Of a stretch of DNA of 64,000 nucleotides, positions 42,916 through 52,057 are shown piece by piece; within the stretch, counting starts at the first letter, position 1; the number at the start of each line of letters is the position of its first letter. Source of the DNA: Dermacoccus abyssi (GTDB lineage: Bacteria; Actinomycetota; Actinomycetes; Actinomycetales; Dermatophilaceae); contig NZ_QWLM01000013.1 of assembly GCF_003515945.1 (NCBI RefSeq), positions 30,140 to 94,139 on the forward strand, in the 5' to 3' direction. Made by a program: the position numbers and the translations under genes. The notes under the pieces are model-generated. The model made no database searches, was not told the origin of the DNA, and saw only the letters and a program-made list of their open reading frames with translations.

Positions 42916-43872
42916 TCAGTTCTTGGCTTCCTTGACCGCGTCCGTGGCCTGCGGGAGCACGTTGAACAGGTCGCCGACGACGCCGAAGTCGACGAGCTCG
43001 AAGATCGGCGCCTCCTCGTCCTTGTTGATGGCGACGATCGTCTTCGACGTCTGCATACCGGCGCGGTGCTGGATGGCACCGGAGATACCCGCCGCGACGT
43101 ACAGCTGCGGCGAGACCTGCTTACCGGTCTGACCGACCTGATTCGTGTGCGGGTACCAGCCGGCGTCGACGGCGGCGCGGGAGGCACCGACGGCAGCACC
43201 GAGAACGTCGGCGAACGCCTCGACCGGCGAGAAGTCACCGTTCGTACCGCGACCACCGGAGACGACGATCGGAGCCTCGGTGAGCTCGGGGCGACCCGAC
43301 TTCTCCTTCTCCTTGCGCTCGGTGATCTTGGCGCCCTTGGCGGCGTCGGAGACCGAGACGTCGACCGTGACCGGCGCGGCCTGTGCCTGCGAGGCCTGCG
43401 GCGGCGTCGAGTTCGGCTTGACCGTGATGATCGACAGGCCCGTCGTGGCCTGCGACTTCAGGGTCCAGGAACCGGCGAAGACCGACTGCGTCGTGACCGG
43501 AGCGTCACCGTCGCCGGCCTCGACGTTTGCGGCATCCGTCGTCAGACCGGAGTTGGTCTTGACGGCGAGGCGCGCGGCGGCCTCGTTGTTCGTGCCCGAG
43601 GAGGGCAGGAGGATCGCGGACGGCGAGGCCTGCTCGACGACGGCGGCGAGCGCCTCGGCGAGCGGAGCCGGGTGACCGTCGAGGTCACCGTTGTCGACGA
43701 CGTAGACCTTCTCGGCGCCGAACTGGGCCAGACGCGGACGAGCGGCGTCGACGTTCGAGCCGACGAAGACAGCGGACGGCGTGCCGATGCGACGAGCGAG
43801 CGTCAGCAGTTCGGCGGTCACCTTGCGGACCTGGCCATCGACGTGGTCGACCAGGACGAGAACTTCAGCCAT
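42916..43872 (-). CDS. etfA: Electron transfer flavoprotein alpha subunit
   Basis: 318 residues from ATG 43872. FAD-binding C-terminal domain: [54 protein letters not shown] and [20 protein letters not shown]. It passes electrons from acyl-CoA dehydrogenases to the quinone pool through EtfB/EtfA and an ETF oxidoreductase elsewhere. Follows etfB by 33 bases. Confidence 0.97.
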   Translation of the reverse strand: MAEVLVLVDHVDGQVRKVTAELLTLARRIGTPSAVFVGSNVDAARPRLAQFGAEKVYVVDNGDLDGHPAPLAEALAAVVEQASPSAILLPSSGTNNEAAARLAVKTNSGLTTDAANVEAGDGDAPVTTQSVFAGSWTLKSQATTGLSIITVKPNSTPPQASQAQAAPVTVDVSVSDAAKGAKITERKEKEKSGRPELTEAPIVVSGGRGTNGDFSPVEAFADVLGAAVGASRAAVDAGWYPHTNQVGQTGKQVSPQLYVAAGISGAIQHRAGMQTSKTIVAINKDEEAPIFELVDFGVVGDLFNVLPQATDAVKEAKN

Positions 43873-43905
43873 GGTGTGTTTCTCCTAAGTCAGTGGGGTC
43901 GATGA

Positions 43906-44685
43906 TCAGATGAGCTTCTGACCGGCGAGGAACTCGACGAGCTTCTTGCCGCCGTCGCCCTCGTCGGTGATGACCTCGCCCTGCTCACGCGGCGGGCGCT
44001 TGGTCGTGTCGAGCACCTTCGTCGAGGCGTTGTCGAGACCGACCTGGCCGGCGTCGACACCGAGGTCGCCGAGGCTCATCTCCTCGACCGGCTTCTTCTT
44101 CGCAGCCATGATGCCCTTGAAGGACGGGTAGCGCGGCTCGTTGATCTGGTCAGTGACCGAGACGACGGCCGGGATCGAGGCGACGAGCGTCTCGGAGGCG
44201 ACGTCCGAGTCACGGCGACCGGTGACGTTGCCGTCGGCGACCTCGAGGGTGGAGACCTGCGTGACCTGCGGCAGGCCGAGGCGCTCGGCGACCATGGCCG
44301 GAACAACGCTCATGCCACCGTCGGTGGAGGCCAGACCGAACAGGACGATGTCGGGCTGACCGACCTTCTTGATGGCCTCGGCGAGGATGAGTGACGTCGC
44401 GAGGGCGTCGGAGCCGGCGATGGCGTCGTCGCTGACGTGGACGGCCTTGTCGGCGCCCATCTGCAGAGCCTTCTTCACGGCGTCCACGGCATCGGCCGGG
44501 CCGACGGTGAGCGCGGTGACCTCGCCGCCCTCGGCCTCGGTGATCTTCAGCGCAGCTTCGACCGCGTACTCGTCGAGCTCCGAGAGGAGACCGTCGACGT
44601 TCTCGCGGTCGGTGGTGTTGTCATCGGAGAACCCGCGCTCGCCCTGAGCGTCGGGAACGTGCTTGACACAGACGACGATGTTCAT
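43906..44685 (-). CDS. etfB: Electron transfer flavoprotein beta subunit
   Basis: 259 residues from ATG 44685, AAGGA upstream. MNIVVCVKHVPDAQ at the start, GLASTDGGMSVVPAMVAERLGLPQ and the AMP-binding and ETF-docking blocks are typical; the EPRYPSFKGIMAAKKKP segment matches the recognition loop. Partner of etfA; the operator-like palindrome at 44728-44749 lies just upstream. Confidence 0.97.
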   Translation of the reverse strand: MNIVVCVKHVPDAQGERGFSDDNTTDRENVDGLLSELDEYAVEAALKITEAEGGEVTALTVGPADAVDAVKKALQMGADKAVHVSDDAIAGSDALATSLILAEAIKKVGQPDIVLFGLASTDGGMSVVPAMVAERLGLPQVTQVSTLEVADGNVTGRRDSDVASETLVASIPAVVSVTDQINEPRYPSFKGIMAAKKKPVEEMSLGDLGVDAGQVGLDNASTKVLDTTKRPPREQGEVITDEGDGGKKLVEFLAGQKLI

Positions 44686-44727
44686 GCGTCTACCGTCCTT
44701 TTCGTAGGAGCTTGGTCCGTCTCGCGA

Positions 44728-44749
44728 CACGTTACCCATCAGTAACGTG
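44728..44749. promoter_or_regulatory. TetR-type operator-like palindrome upstream of etfBA
   Basis: CACGTTAC-N6-GTAACGTG, 8-bp perfect arms (44728-44735 and 44742-44749), 42 bases before the etfB start. Such GTTAC/GTAAC palindromes are common binding sites of TetR-family fatty-acid regulators in actinobacteria. No regulator gene is adjacent, so the assignment is inference. Confidence 0.5.
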
Positions 44750-44798
44750 ATCGTCGAGTCCTGGGTTGAGGTGATTTTGGTGACTGAGACCTGTGGCC

Positions 44799-45326
44799 TC
44801 AGCCGTGCGTCAGCTTCACGACGAGCATGCCGACGAGGGTGAGCGCGACGATGATCCACGGCAGGAGCCGGTTGAGAAGAGTCGAGCCCGCGTCGGCCCG
44901 GCCCTGCGTGAAGTCGGCGTGACGCCCGAGAACGGTGTCACCGACCGCCGCGGCAACCGCGATGATGAGGCCGAGAACGAACCAGATCGTGGGGTTCGCG
45001 CCCCAGACCTTCGTCGCGTCGGTCACCATGCCGGTCCAGCCGAGCAGAGCGAAGAACATGCCGACGAGGCCGGCGATCGCCAGCAGCAGCGCTCGGGTGC
45101 GGGAAAGGCCCGCCTCGCGTGCCGTCATGGGCTCGGACACAGGGATTTCCTTTCCGTAGGCGACCGGGTCTCCGAAGAGCTCCTTCGCCATGGCGTTCTC
45201 ACGGATGCAGGCCTCGTCCACCTCGCCGAGCGCGGCGTCGCAGGCCTGCGGGGAGGCGCCGCGAGCGCGCAGGGCCTCGAGAAAAGGCTCCTGCCATTCA
45301 CGCTCGACCTTCCATTGCTTGATCAT
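44799..45326 (-). CDS. Membrane protein with N-terminal helical domain, unknown function
   Basis: 175 residues from ATG 45326. The first 90 residues (KVEREWQEPFLEALRARG, ACDAALGEVDEAC) are hydrophilic and helical, similar to HAAS-type cytoplasmic regulators, followed by three hydrophobic segments (ALLLAIAGLVGMFFALLGW, TIWFVLGLIIAVAAAVGD, LLPWIIVALTLVGMLVV). Five bases downstream of the enoyl-CoA hydratase gene, so probably in its operon. No function is assignable. Confidence 0.7.
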   Translation of the reverse strand: MIKQWKVEREWQEPFLEALRARGASPQACDAALGEVDEACIRENAMAKELFGDPVAYGKEIPVSEPMTAREAGLSRTRALLLAIAGLVGMFFALLGWTGMVTDATKVWGANPTIWFVLGLIIAVAAAVGDTVLGRHADFTQGRADAGSTLLNRLLPWIIVALTLVGMLVVKLTHG

Positions 45327-45331
45327 CGCCG

Positions 45332-46120
45332 TCAGCGACCCTCGAAGCGGGCCTTGCCCGGCCCGTGCTCGACGAACGACGCCATACCGATTTCGCGGTC
45401 CTTCGTGGCGAAGAGACCGGCGAAGAGCTGCGACTCCGTGGCCAGGCCCGTGGCGAGGTCGACGTCGGCGCTGCGGTTGATCAGTTCCTTCGCGAAGCGC
45501 AGCGCGATCCGCGGCATCTTCGCGTAGGTACGAGCACGCTCGAGGGCCGCCTCGTACGCCGTGCCGGCGTCGACGAGCTCGTCCACGAGGCCGATCTCGA
45601 GGGCCTCGTCTGCCTTGACGAAGCGGCCGCTGAAGACGAGGTCCTTGGCCTTGGACTGCCCGACGAGCCGGACGAGGCGCTGCGTACCGCCGGCACCCGG
45701 GATGAGGCCGAGGAGGATCTCGGGCTGGCCGAGCGTGGCCTCCTTGGAGGCAACGCGGAAGTCGCACGTCATGGCCAGTTCGCATCCGCCGCCGAGGGCG
45801 TAACCCTCGATGGCGGCGATCGTCGGGATCGGCAGTTCCGCCAGGGCGCGGTAGGCGTCCTGGATGAGGTGCGCGCGCTCGACCATGTCGACGTAGTCGA
45901 ACGCCTGCATCTCCTTGATGTCGGCGCCCGCTGCGAAGACCTTGTCGCCGCCGGTGATGATCGCGGCGCGCACGCTCTCGTCGGCACCGATGTCGGCCGC
46001 GGCGCGCCCCAGGCTCTCCTGGACGTCAGCATCGATCGGGTTCATCTTCGGTCGGTCGAGGCGGATCGTGGCGATGCCCTCCGCGATCGTGACCTTGATC
46101 CACTGGCCGTACTCGCTCAT
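45332..46120 (-). CDS. Enoyl-CoA hydratase/isomerase
   Basis: 262 residues from ATG 46120. Crotonase fold: the oxyanion block KVFAAGADIKEM, PTIAAIEGYALGGGCELAM and PEILLGLIPGAGGTQRL, which places the two catalytic Glu (in CELAM and PEILLG). It hydrates trans-2-enoyl-CoA in beta-oxidation or branched-chain catabolism. Sits between the YbjN-like gene and the membrane protein gene with gaps of 4 and 5 bases; etfBA is close by on the same strand. Confidence 0.93.
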   Translation of the reverse strand: MSEYGQWIKVTIAEGIATIRLDRPKMNPIDADVQESLGRAAADIGADESVRAAIITGGDKVFAAGADIKEMQAFDYVDMVERAHLIQDAYRALAELPIPTIAAIEGYALGGGCELAMTCDFRVASKEATLGQPEILLGLIPGAGGTQRLVRLVGQSKAKDLVFSGRFVKADEALEIGLVDELVDAGTAYEAALERARTYAKMPRIALRFAKELINRSADVDLATGLATESQLFAGLFATKDREIGMASFVEHGPGKARFEGR

Positions 46121-46124
46121 GCGA

Positions 46125-46652
46125 TCAGGCCTCCGGCGTGGGCTGCTCGCCGTCCGTCTGCGCGAACGCGGGCACGCCACCCTCGGCCGCGTGCGGGCCG
46201 TCGGAGTTGACGCTCTGGTGCCACAGCTGGGTGGCCTGCAGGATCATCTGCGTCGTCGACGGAAGAACCATCTGCAGGTCGAGGTCCGGCGTGACGAGGT
46301 GCTCACCGGAGACGACAACCATGTCGCGGGCGATGCCGACCTTGACGATGTTGAGGCTGAGCGTGACGTCGTTGGCCGCGTTGAGGCGCTTGGCGAGGTC
46401 GGACGTGATGTCGTCCGTGATCTGCCACTGGCCGAAGAGGCGGACGAGGTCGATCTCGCCCTCCATGACGCGCACGAAGAGGTTTTGGTCCTCGACCGTG
46501 TACATGACGTCGCCGTCGGAGTCGATCTGCGGGTTGAAGCCGAAGCCGTTCAGCACACCGACGACCTTGTCGGTGAGGGATGCGGACGCGCCGTCACCAC
46601 CGGCTGCGGGGGTGGGCTGGCCGAAGTTCGGAAGCGCTGTGGGATCAGTCAT
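46125..46652 (-). CDS. YbjN-domain protein
   Basis: 175 residues from ATG 46652. The YbjN fold is suggested by LTDKVVGVLNGFGF, GDVMYTVEDQNLFVRV, LFGQWQIT and a long helical segment with ANDVTLSLNIVKVGI. YbjN-type proteins are sensory or chaperone-like regulators without established biochemistry. Start of the operon with the enoyl-CoA hydratase; divergent from glgX with 33 bases between. Confidence 0.8.
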   Translation of the reverse strand: MTDPTALPNFGQPTPAAGGDGASASLTDKVVGVLNGFGFNPQIDSDGDVMYTVEDQNLFVRVMEGEIDLVRLFGQWQITDDITSDLAKRLNAANDVTLSLNIVKVGIARDMVVVSGEHLVTPDLDLQMVLPSTTQMILQATQLWHQSVNSDGPHAAEGGVPAFAQTDGEQPTPEA

Positions 46653-46685
46653 ACGGCAAACCTACCCACTCTTATCCTTGTTCGC

Positions 46686-48812
46686 ATGACTGCCCCGCCA
46701 CGAGTCTTCGCTCGTCCCCCCAAGCCCGGCGTCACACTCGAGCGCGGCGGCGTCACATTTTGCGTCTACGCAGGCCACGCCGAGCGGGTCTGGCTGTGTC
46801 TCTTCGACGGCGAGAACGAGACGCGTCACGCGATGAGCGACGTCGGCGGAGGCCAGTGGGCGATCTTCCGCGACGACGCGGGCTTGGGCACCCGCTACGG
46901 CTACCGCGTTCGCGGTCGCTGGGCCCCCGATCAGGGCTATCGCCACAACGAGGCCAAGCTGTTGCTCGACCCCTATGCGCAGGCGGTCGACGGTGAGGTC
47001 ACCTGGCGCCCCGAGGTTTTCGGCCACGTCGTCGACGAGGCGTTCCACGGCGACGACGCCGTGCGCGACGAACGGGATTCGGCGCCCTACGTGCCGCGCT
47101 CGGTCGTCGTCGACGAGACCTATGACTGGGGTGACGATGCGTCCGGCCCCCGTGTGCCGATGGCCGACACGGTCTTCTACGAAACACACGTGGCCGGGTT
47201 CTCACGCCTCAACCCCGAGGTGCCCGAGCACCTGCGTGGCACCTACGCCGGTTTGGCTCACCCCGCCTCGATCGAACACCTGCGCTCGCTCGGCGTCACG
47301 TCGGTGGAGCTGCTGCCCGTGCACGCATTCACGGACGAACCGCACCTCGTGAAGCTCGGTCTGACGAACTACTGGGGCTACAACACGCTCGGATTCCTCG
47401 CCCCGCACGCGGCGTACGCGTCAGCAACCGATCCCCAGGCCGTGACTCGCGAGTTCAAGGACACGGTCAAGGCCCTGCACGCCGCGGGTCTCGAGGTGAT
47501 CCTCGACGTCGTCTACAACCACACCGCCGAGCAAAGCGGCCACGAAGGCGCCACGTTCTCACTGCGCGGCCTCGACAACCGTGCGTACTACCGCCTCGAC
47601 GAGCACGGGCGCGACATCGACGTCACCGGCTGCGGCAACAGCGTCGACGTCCGACACCCGGCCGCGATGCGGCTCGTGCTCGACTCGCTGCGCCACTGGG
47701 TGACGACCTACCACGTCGACGGCTTCCGCTTCGACCTCGCCGTGACGCTGGGTCGCGCGCCCGGGGACGACTTCGATCCGAACGCTGCCCTGCTCATGGC
47801 GATGCGCACCGACCCCGTCCTTTCGCAGGTCAAGCTCGTGGCAGAGCCGTGGGACATCGGCCCGAACGGTTGGCGGACCGGCCAGTTCCCCCCCGGCTTC
47901 AGCGAGTGGAACGACCGGTTCCGCAACACGGTGCGTGACTTCTGGCTCGGGGACGTGGCGCGCGCCGGCGCCGGGCAACCCGGCCAAGGCATCGCCGATC
48001 TCGCGACGCGCCTCGCCGGATCACGCGACCTGTTCGCCGGCCCGCTACGCCGCCCGCAGGCCGGGGTCAACTACGTCACGGCACACGACGGCTTCCCGAT
48101 GGCCGACCTCACGGCGTACGACTCGAAGCACAACGAGGCCAACGGCGAGCACAACCACGACGGCACGAGCGACAACCGTTCGTGGAACCACGGCGTCGAG
48201 GGCCAGAGCGACGACCCGTCGATACGGGCTGCGCGCCTGCGGACGGTGCGCAACCTGCTCGGCACTTTGTTGCTGTCGGCCGGCGTCCCGATGATGACGG
48301 CCGGCGACGAGTTCGCCCGCACCCAGGGCGGTAACAACAATGCGTACTGCCAGGACAACGAAACCAGTTGGCTCTCCTGGGATCACGATGCCGACCAGCG
48401 TCAGCTCGTGGCAACGACCTGTCATCTCACAAGCCTGCGCGAACGCTTCTCCGTCCTGCGGCACACGACGTTCTTCCCCGGCGCGAGCGATGCCAGTGAC
48501 GTGGCGGACCTGCGGTGGTTCGGAGCGCACGGCCGCACGCTCACGGCGGACGAGTGGAACGACCCGAGTGTCCACACGGTGCAGGCCCACTTCGACGGCT
48601 CACGCGAGCACGAGGAGTCGCTCCTACTGGTGCTGCACAACGGGCCGGGGGACGAGGTCACCCTGCCCGAATCGGCGGGAGTGAACGCGTGGGAGGTGCT
48701 GTGGGATTCGAGTGTGCCCGACCCCGCCCAACTCGCACCCGAGACGATCCCAGCTGGTTCTGCCAGGCCGGTGAACGGGCCGACGATGCTGGTCCTCACT
48801 CCGACGAGCTGA
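46686..48812 (+). CDS. glgX: Glycogen debranching enzyme
   Basis: 708 residues from ATG 46686. N-terminal CBM48 domain (about 15-110), then the GH13 barrel with YETHVAGFSRL, VVYNHTAEQS, the nucleophile Asp in DGFRFDLAVTLGR, the acid/base Glu in VAEPWDIGPNGW and the stabilising Asp in VTAHDGFPM. The family-specific DNETSWLSWD is near 555. It removes alpha-1,6 branches from glycogen or related glucan. Divergent from the YbjN gene; not in the glgE operon but in the same pathway. Confidence 0.95.
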   Translation: MTAPPRVFARPPKPGVTLERGGVTFCVYAGHAERVWLCLFDGENETRHAMSDVGGGQWAIFRDDAGLGTRYGYRVRGRWAPDQGYRHNEAKLLLDPYAQAVDGEVTWRPEVFGHVVDEAFHGDDAVRDERDSAPYVPRSVVVDETYDWGDDASGPRVPMADTVFYETHVAGFSRLNPEVPEHLRGTYAGLAHPASIEHLRSLGVTSVELLPVHAFTDEPHLVKLGLTNYWGYNTLGFLAPHAAYASATDPQAVTREFKDTVKALHAAGLEVILDVVYNHTAEQSGHEGATFSLRGLDNRAYYRLDEHGRDIDVTGCGNSVDVRHPAAMRLVLDSLRHWVTTYHVDGFRFDLAVTLGRAPGDDFDPNAALLMAMRTDPVLSQVKLVAEPWDIGPNGWRTGQFPPGFSEWNDRFRNTVRDFWLGDVARAGAGQPGQGIADLATRLAGSRDLFAGPLRRPQAGVNYVTAHDGFPMADLTAYDSKHNEANGEHNHDGTSDNRSWNHGVEGQSDDPSIRAARLRTVRNLLGTLLLSAGVPMMTAGDEFARTQGGNNNAYCQDNETSWLSWDHDADQRQLVATTCHLTSLRERFSVLRHTTFFPGASDASDVADLRWFGAHGRTLTADEWNDPSVHTVQAHFDGSREHEESLLLVLHNGPGDEVTLPESAGVNAWEVLWDSSVPDPAQLAPETIPAGSARPVNGPTMLVLTPTS

Positions 48813-48873
48813 CCGCTCGGCCGCGGACTGGCGAGCCCTCGCGACTCGACTGAGACGAGCGCCGGGCGTCAGG

Positions 48874-49335
48874 TCAGCGGGTCGGCGCGCTCCGGCGCAG
48901 CCAGAGCAGACCGATGATCGGCAACAGCAGGGGCACGAACCCGTAGCCCTGGCCGAAGTGCGACCACACGGTCTTGTCGTGGAACGCGTCGGGCTGGAGC
49001 ACACTCCACAGCCCGACGATCAGGACACCGGCGAGTTCGAAACCGATCGTCGCCCGGGCGAGACGCACCGACGTCCGGTCACCGCGTGCCAGGGCCACTG
49101 TCGCGACGATGTAGACGATCGCCGCGAGCGCCGAGAGGAGGTAGGCGGCCGGCGCTTTCGAGAAGCTCTGGGACAACTGCATGATCGAGCGCCCCGTCGC
49201 GGCGAGCGCGAACAGGCCGTACACGGCCACGAGCATTCGTCCCGGTCCCGAGTTCACGGTTCGGGTGTTCCGGCTGGTCACGTCGCGCGCGTCCTTCGCC
49301 TCGTTCGGTGCGGGGTCGTTGTTGCTCGGGGTCAC
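48874..49335 (-). CDS. Conserved actinobacterial membrane protein (unknown)
   Basis: 153 residues from GTG 49335, overlapping the stop of the upstream membrane protein gene (GTGA). After a hydrophilic 35-residue N-terminus there are about four membrane segments, including MLVAVYGLFALAATGRSIMQL and YGFVPLLLPIIGLLWLRRS. Such two-gene pairs are common in Micrococcales between glgX and glgE-like genes. No function known. Confidence 0.7.
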   Translation of the reverse strand: MTPSNNDPAPNEAKDARDVTSRNTRTVNSGPGRMLVAVYGLFALAATGRSIMQLSQSFSKAPAAYLLSALAAIVYIVATVALARGDRTSVRLARATIGFELAGVLIVGLWSVLQPDAFHDKTVWSHFGQGYGFVPLLLPIIGLLWLRRSAPTR

Positions 49336-49721
49336 GGGTGACCGTTCCACAGCTGCAGAATGCGGCCGACCATGATGCCCAGGCCGACAGCGGCGAGCAG
49401 CAGCACCGCCGTCCCCCAGCGCGATTCCCGCTCGGCGATGGCCCAAAATCCTGCGACGGGCAGGACGATGAGCAGCCCGACGAGGTAGGCGATGAAGATT
49501 CCGGTGTTCATCCGCGGATCGGCCGAGCCCGACGTCGCGATACCGACGACGAGCTGCAGCACGAGCAGCACCTCGACCGCGATCACGAGATAGAAGATCG
49601 GGTTGTCGATGGGACGCCCGCGAACCGTCGCGACTGCGGCGAGCAGCGCGAGCAGGGTGGTGGCGCCGAGGACGACGACAGTCAGGGGGACGAACACCCC
49701 GTCATCGTAGGCGGGCCTCAT
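49332..49721 (-). CDS. Conserved actinobacterial membrane protein (unknown)
   Basis: 129 residues from ATG 49721. Four predicted membrane segments; the YLVIAVEVLLVLQLVVGI and IAYLVGLLIVLPVAGFWAIAERESRWG (only partly quoted as LPVAGFWAIAERESRWG) stretches mark a family known only from actinobacteria. Coupled to the next gene by GTGA. Function unknown. Confidence 0.72.
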   Translation of the reverse strand: MRPAYDDGVFVPLTVVVLGATTLLALLAAVATVRGRPIDNPIFYLVIAVEVLLVLQLVVGIATSGSADPRMNTGIFIAYLVGLLIVLPVAGFWAIAERESRWGTAVLLLAAVGLGIMVGRILQLWNGHP

Positions 49722-49845
49722 CTCGGCCCGCGAACCGGGCGCAAGCTCCGCGAATGCCCATGTGAGGCCGGTCTCACGCGGCTGGCCGTCTCGCCGCCCC
49801 TCGCGCGAGAAGCGGTTGTCAGTGGTATTGGGTAGCGTGACGCAC

Positions 49846-52053
49846 GTGACTGTTTCTCAGCCGGGCCGATCGCCCATGCCGAAACCGACCCCCGACACCT
49901 CTGCCGCGTCGCCCGCCTCCGCGCGAGACGACATCGACCTCGCCTCGAACCCGGCGAGCGCCGAGCCGGAAACCGGCCGGTACACCCCCGACACCACTGA
50001 GCACCGCCCCGAACCCGCGGCGAGCGCCCCCACGACGGCGCACGTGGAGATCGGTGGCGTGCGAGGCATCGGACGCATCCCGGTCACCGACGTCATGCCG
50101 ATCGTGGACGGCGGCAACCTGCCGACCAAGTCGGTCGTCGACGAACCCTTCACCGTGCGCGCCACGGTGTTCCGTGAGGGCCACGACGTCGCCAACGCCT
50201 CCCTCGTCATGGTCTCCCCGCACGGTGCCGAGCGCATCGTCACCATGACCTGCGTCAACCCGGGCCTCGACCTGTGGACCGCCGAGGCCGAAGCCGACCA
50301 CGAGGGGGTGTGGCACTTCCGTGTGGAGGGCTGGAGCGACCCGTACGGCACGTGGGAGCACGACGCCACGATCAAGGTGCCCGCCGGCATCGACGTCGAG
50401 GTGATGTTCGAGGAAGGCGCCCGCGTTCTCGACCGCTCGCTCGCCACGAACGACCACCCGGACGACGACGCCCGCGTGCTCGAGCACGCGGCCGCCACGA
50501 TGCGCGACACGAGCCTGCCGCAGGACGAGCGCCTCGCCGCGGGCACGTCGCTCAGCGTCAAGGAGGTCATGGAGCGCCTGCCGCTGCGTGACTTCGTCTC
50601 TCCCAGCCCCGAGTACCCGTGGCTGGTGGAGCGAAAGCTCGCCCTGACCGGCGCGTGGTACGAGTTCTTCCCGCGCTCCGAGGGCGCCTACTTCGACGAG
50701 GCCACGGGCAAGTGGGTCTCCGGAACGCTGCGTACGGCCGCCGAGCGCCTTCCGGCCGTCGCCGACATGGGCTTCGACGTCGTCTACCTCACGCCGATCC
50801 ACCCGATCGGCGCGATCAACCGCAAGGGTCCGAACAACTCGCTGACGGCCGGCCCCGAGGATCCGGGTTCGCCGTACGCCATCGGCAGCAAGGACGGTGG
50901 CCACGACGCCATCGAGCCGTCGCTGGGCACCTTCGACGATCTCGACGCCTTCGTCGCCCGCGCCGAGGAGCTCGGCCTGGAGGTCGCGCTCGACATCGCG
51001 CTGCAGTGCGCGCCTGACCACCCGTGGGTCACCGAGCACCCCGAGTGGTTCACGACGCGTAGCGACGGCACGATCGCCTACGCCGAGAACCCGCCGAAGA
51101 AGTACCAGGACATCTACCCCCTGAACTTCGACAACGACCCGGCCGGCATCTACGCCGAGATGCGCCGCGTCATGCAGGTGTGGATCGACCACGGCATCAA
51201 GATCTTCCGGGTCGACAACCCGCACACGAAGCCGGTCGAGTTCTGGCAGTGGCTCATCGCCGACGTCGCGAAGAACCACCCGGACGTCATCTGGCTCGCC
51301 GAGGCGTTCACGAAGCCCGCCATGATGCACAACCTCGGGCGCATCGGCTTCCAGCAGAGCTACACGTACTACGCGTGGCGCCACCAGCCGTGGGAGATCC
51401 GCGAGTACCTCGACGAGCTCATCGGCGACACGGCGAGCTACATGCGTCCGAGCTTCTGGCCGACGACACACGACATCCTCACGCCGTACATGCAGTTCGG
51501 CGGCCCGGCAGCGTGGAAGCTGCGCGCCGCTCTCGCCGCGACGCTCGTGCCCACCTACGGCATCTACGCCGGGTACGAGCTCATGGAAAGCGTCGCCCGA
51601 CCGGGTGCCCAGGAGCAGATCGACAACGAGAAGTACCAGTTCAAGAACCGCGGGTGGGACGACTACCTTCCAGGCGGGCCCAAGGAAGGGCAGTCGATCG
51701 ACTGGTACCTGCGCCGGATCAACGAGATCCGCCGCGCGCACCCGGCCCTCGAACACCTGCGGAACCTGCGCTGGCACGGCGTCGACGACGAGAACTTCCT
51801 TGTCTTCTCCAAGCGCCGTGTGCTGACCGACGGCAGCGAGGACACGATCCTCGTCGTGGCCAACACCGACCCGCACGCCACGCGTGAGACCTGGGTGCAC
51901 CTCGACATGGGAGCGATCGGCCTGCGCGGCGACGAGGGCTTCGTGGCCCACGACCTCCTCAGCGATGCCACCTGGCACTGGGGCGAGCACAACTTCGTCC
52001 GGCTCGGACCGGACGCCGAAAACGTTCACATCATTCATGTAAGGCGGTTCTGA
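49846..52053 (+). CDS. glgE: GlgE, alpha-1,4-glucan:maltose-1-phosphate maltosyltransferase
   Basis: 735 residues from GTG 49846; GTG 49837 and ATG 49876 are also in frame and no ribosome site decides, so a leaderless start is possible. Domains: N-terminal beta domain (about 60-190), helical insert (about 190-270), GH13_3 barrel with the nucleophile Asp in [12 protein letters not shown], acid/base Glu in [17 protein letters not shown] and the late [10 protein letters not shown]. It extends alpha-1,4-glucan with maltose-1-phosphate made by the maltokinase downstream. First gene of glgE-treS-(pep2-glgB). Confidence 0.95.
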   Translation: MTVSQPGRSPMPKPTPDTSAASPASARDDIDLASNPASAEPETGRYTPDTTEHRPEPAASAPTTAHVEIGGVRGIGRIPVTDVMPIVDGGNLPTKSVVDEPFTVRATVFREGHDVANASLVMVSPHGAERIVTMTCVNPGLDLWTAEAEADHEGVWHFRVEGWSDPYGTWEHDATIKVPAGIDVEVMFEEGARVLDRSLATNDHPDDDARVLEHAAATMRDTSLPQDERLAAGTSLSVKEVMERLPLRDFVSPSPEYPWLVERKLALTGAWYEFFPRSEGAYFDEATGKWVSGTLRTAAERLPAVADMGFDVVYLTPIHPIGAINRKGPNNSLTAGPEDPGSPYAIGSKDGGHDAIEPSLGTFDDLDAFVARAEELGLEVALDIALQCAPDHPWVTEHPEWFTTRSDGTIAYAENPPKKYQDIYPLNFDNDPAGIYAEMRRVMQVWIDHGIKIFRVDNPHTKPVEFWQWLIADVAKNHPDVIWLAEAFTKPAMMHNLGRIGFQQSYTYYAWRHQPWEIREYLDELIGDTASYMRPSFWPTTHDILTPYMQFGGPAAWKLRAALAATLVPTYGIYAGYELMESVARPGAQEQIDNEKYQFKNRGWDDYLPGGPKEGQSIDWYLRRINEIRRAHPALEHLRNLRWHGVDDENFLVFSKRRVLTDGSEDTILVVANTDPHATRETWVHLDMGAIGLRGDEGFVAHDLLSDATWHWGEHNFVRLGPDAENVHIIHVRRF

Positions 52054-52057
52054 AGAC

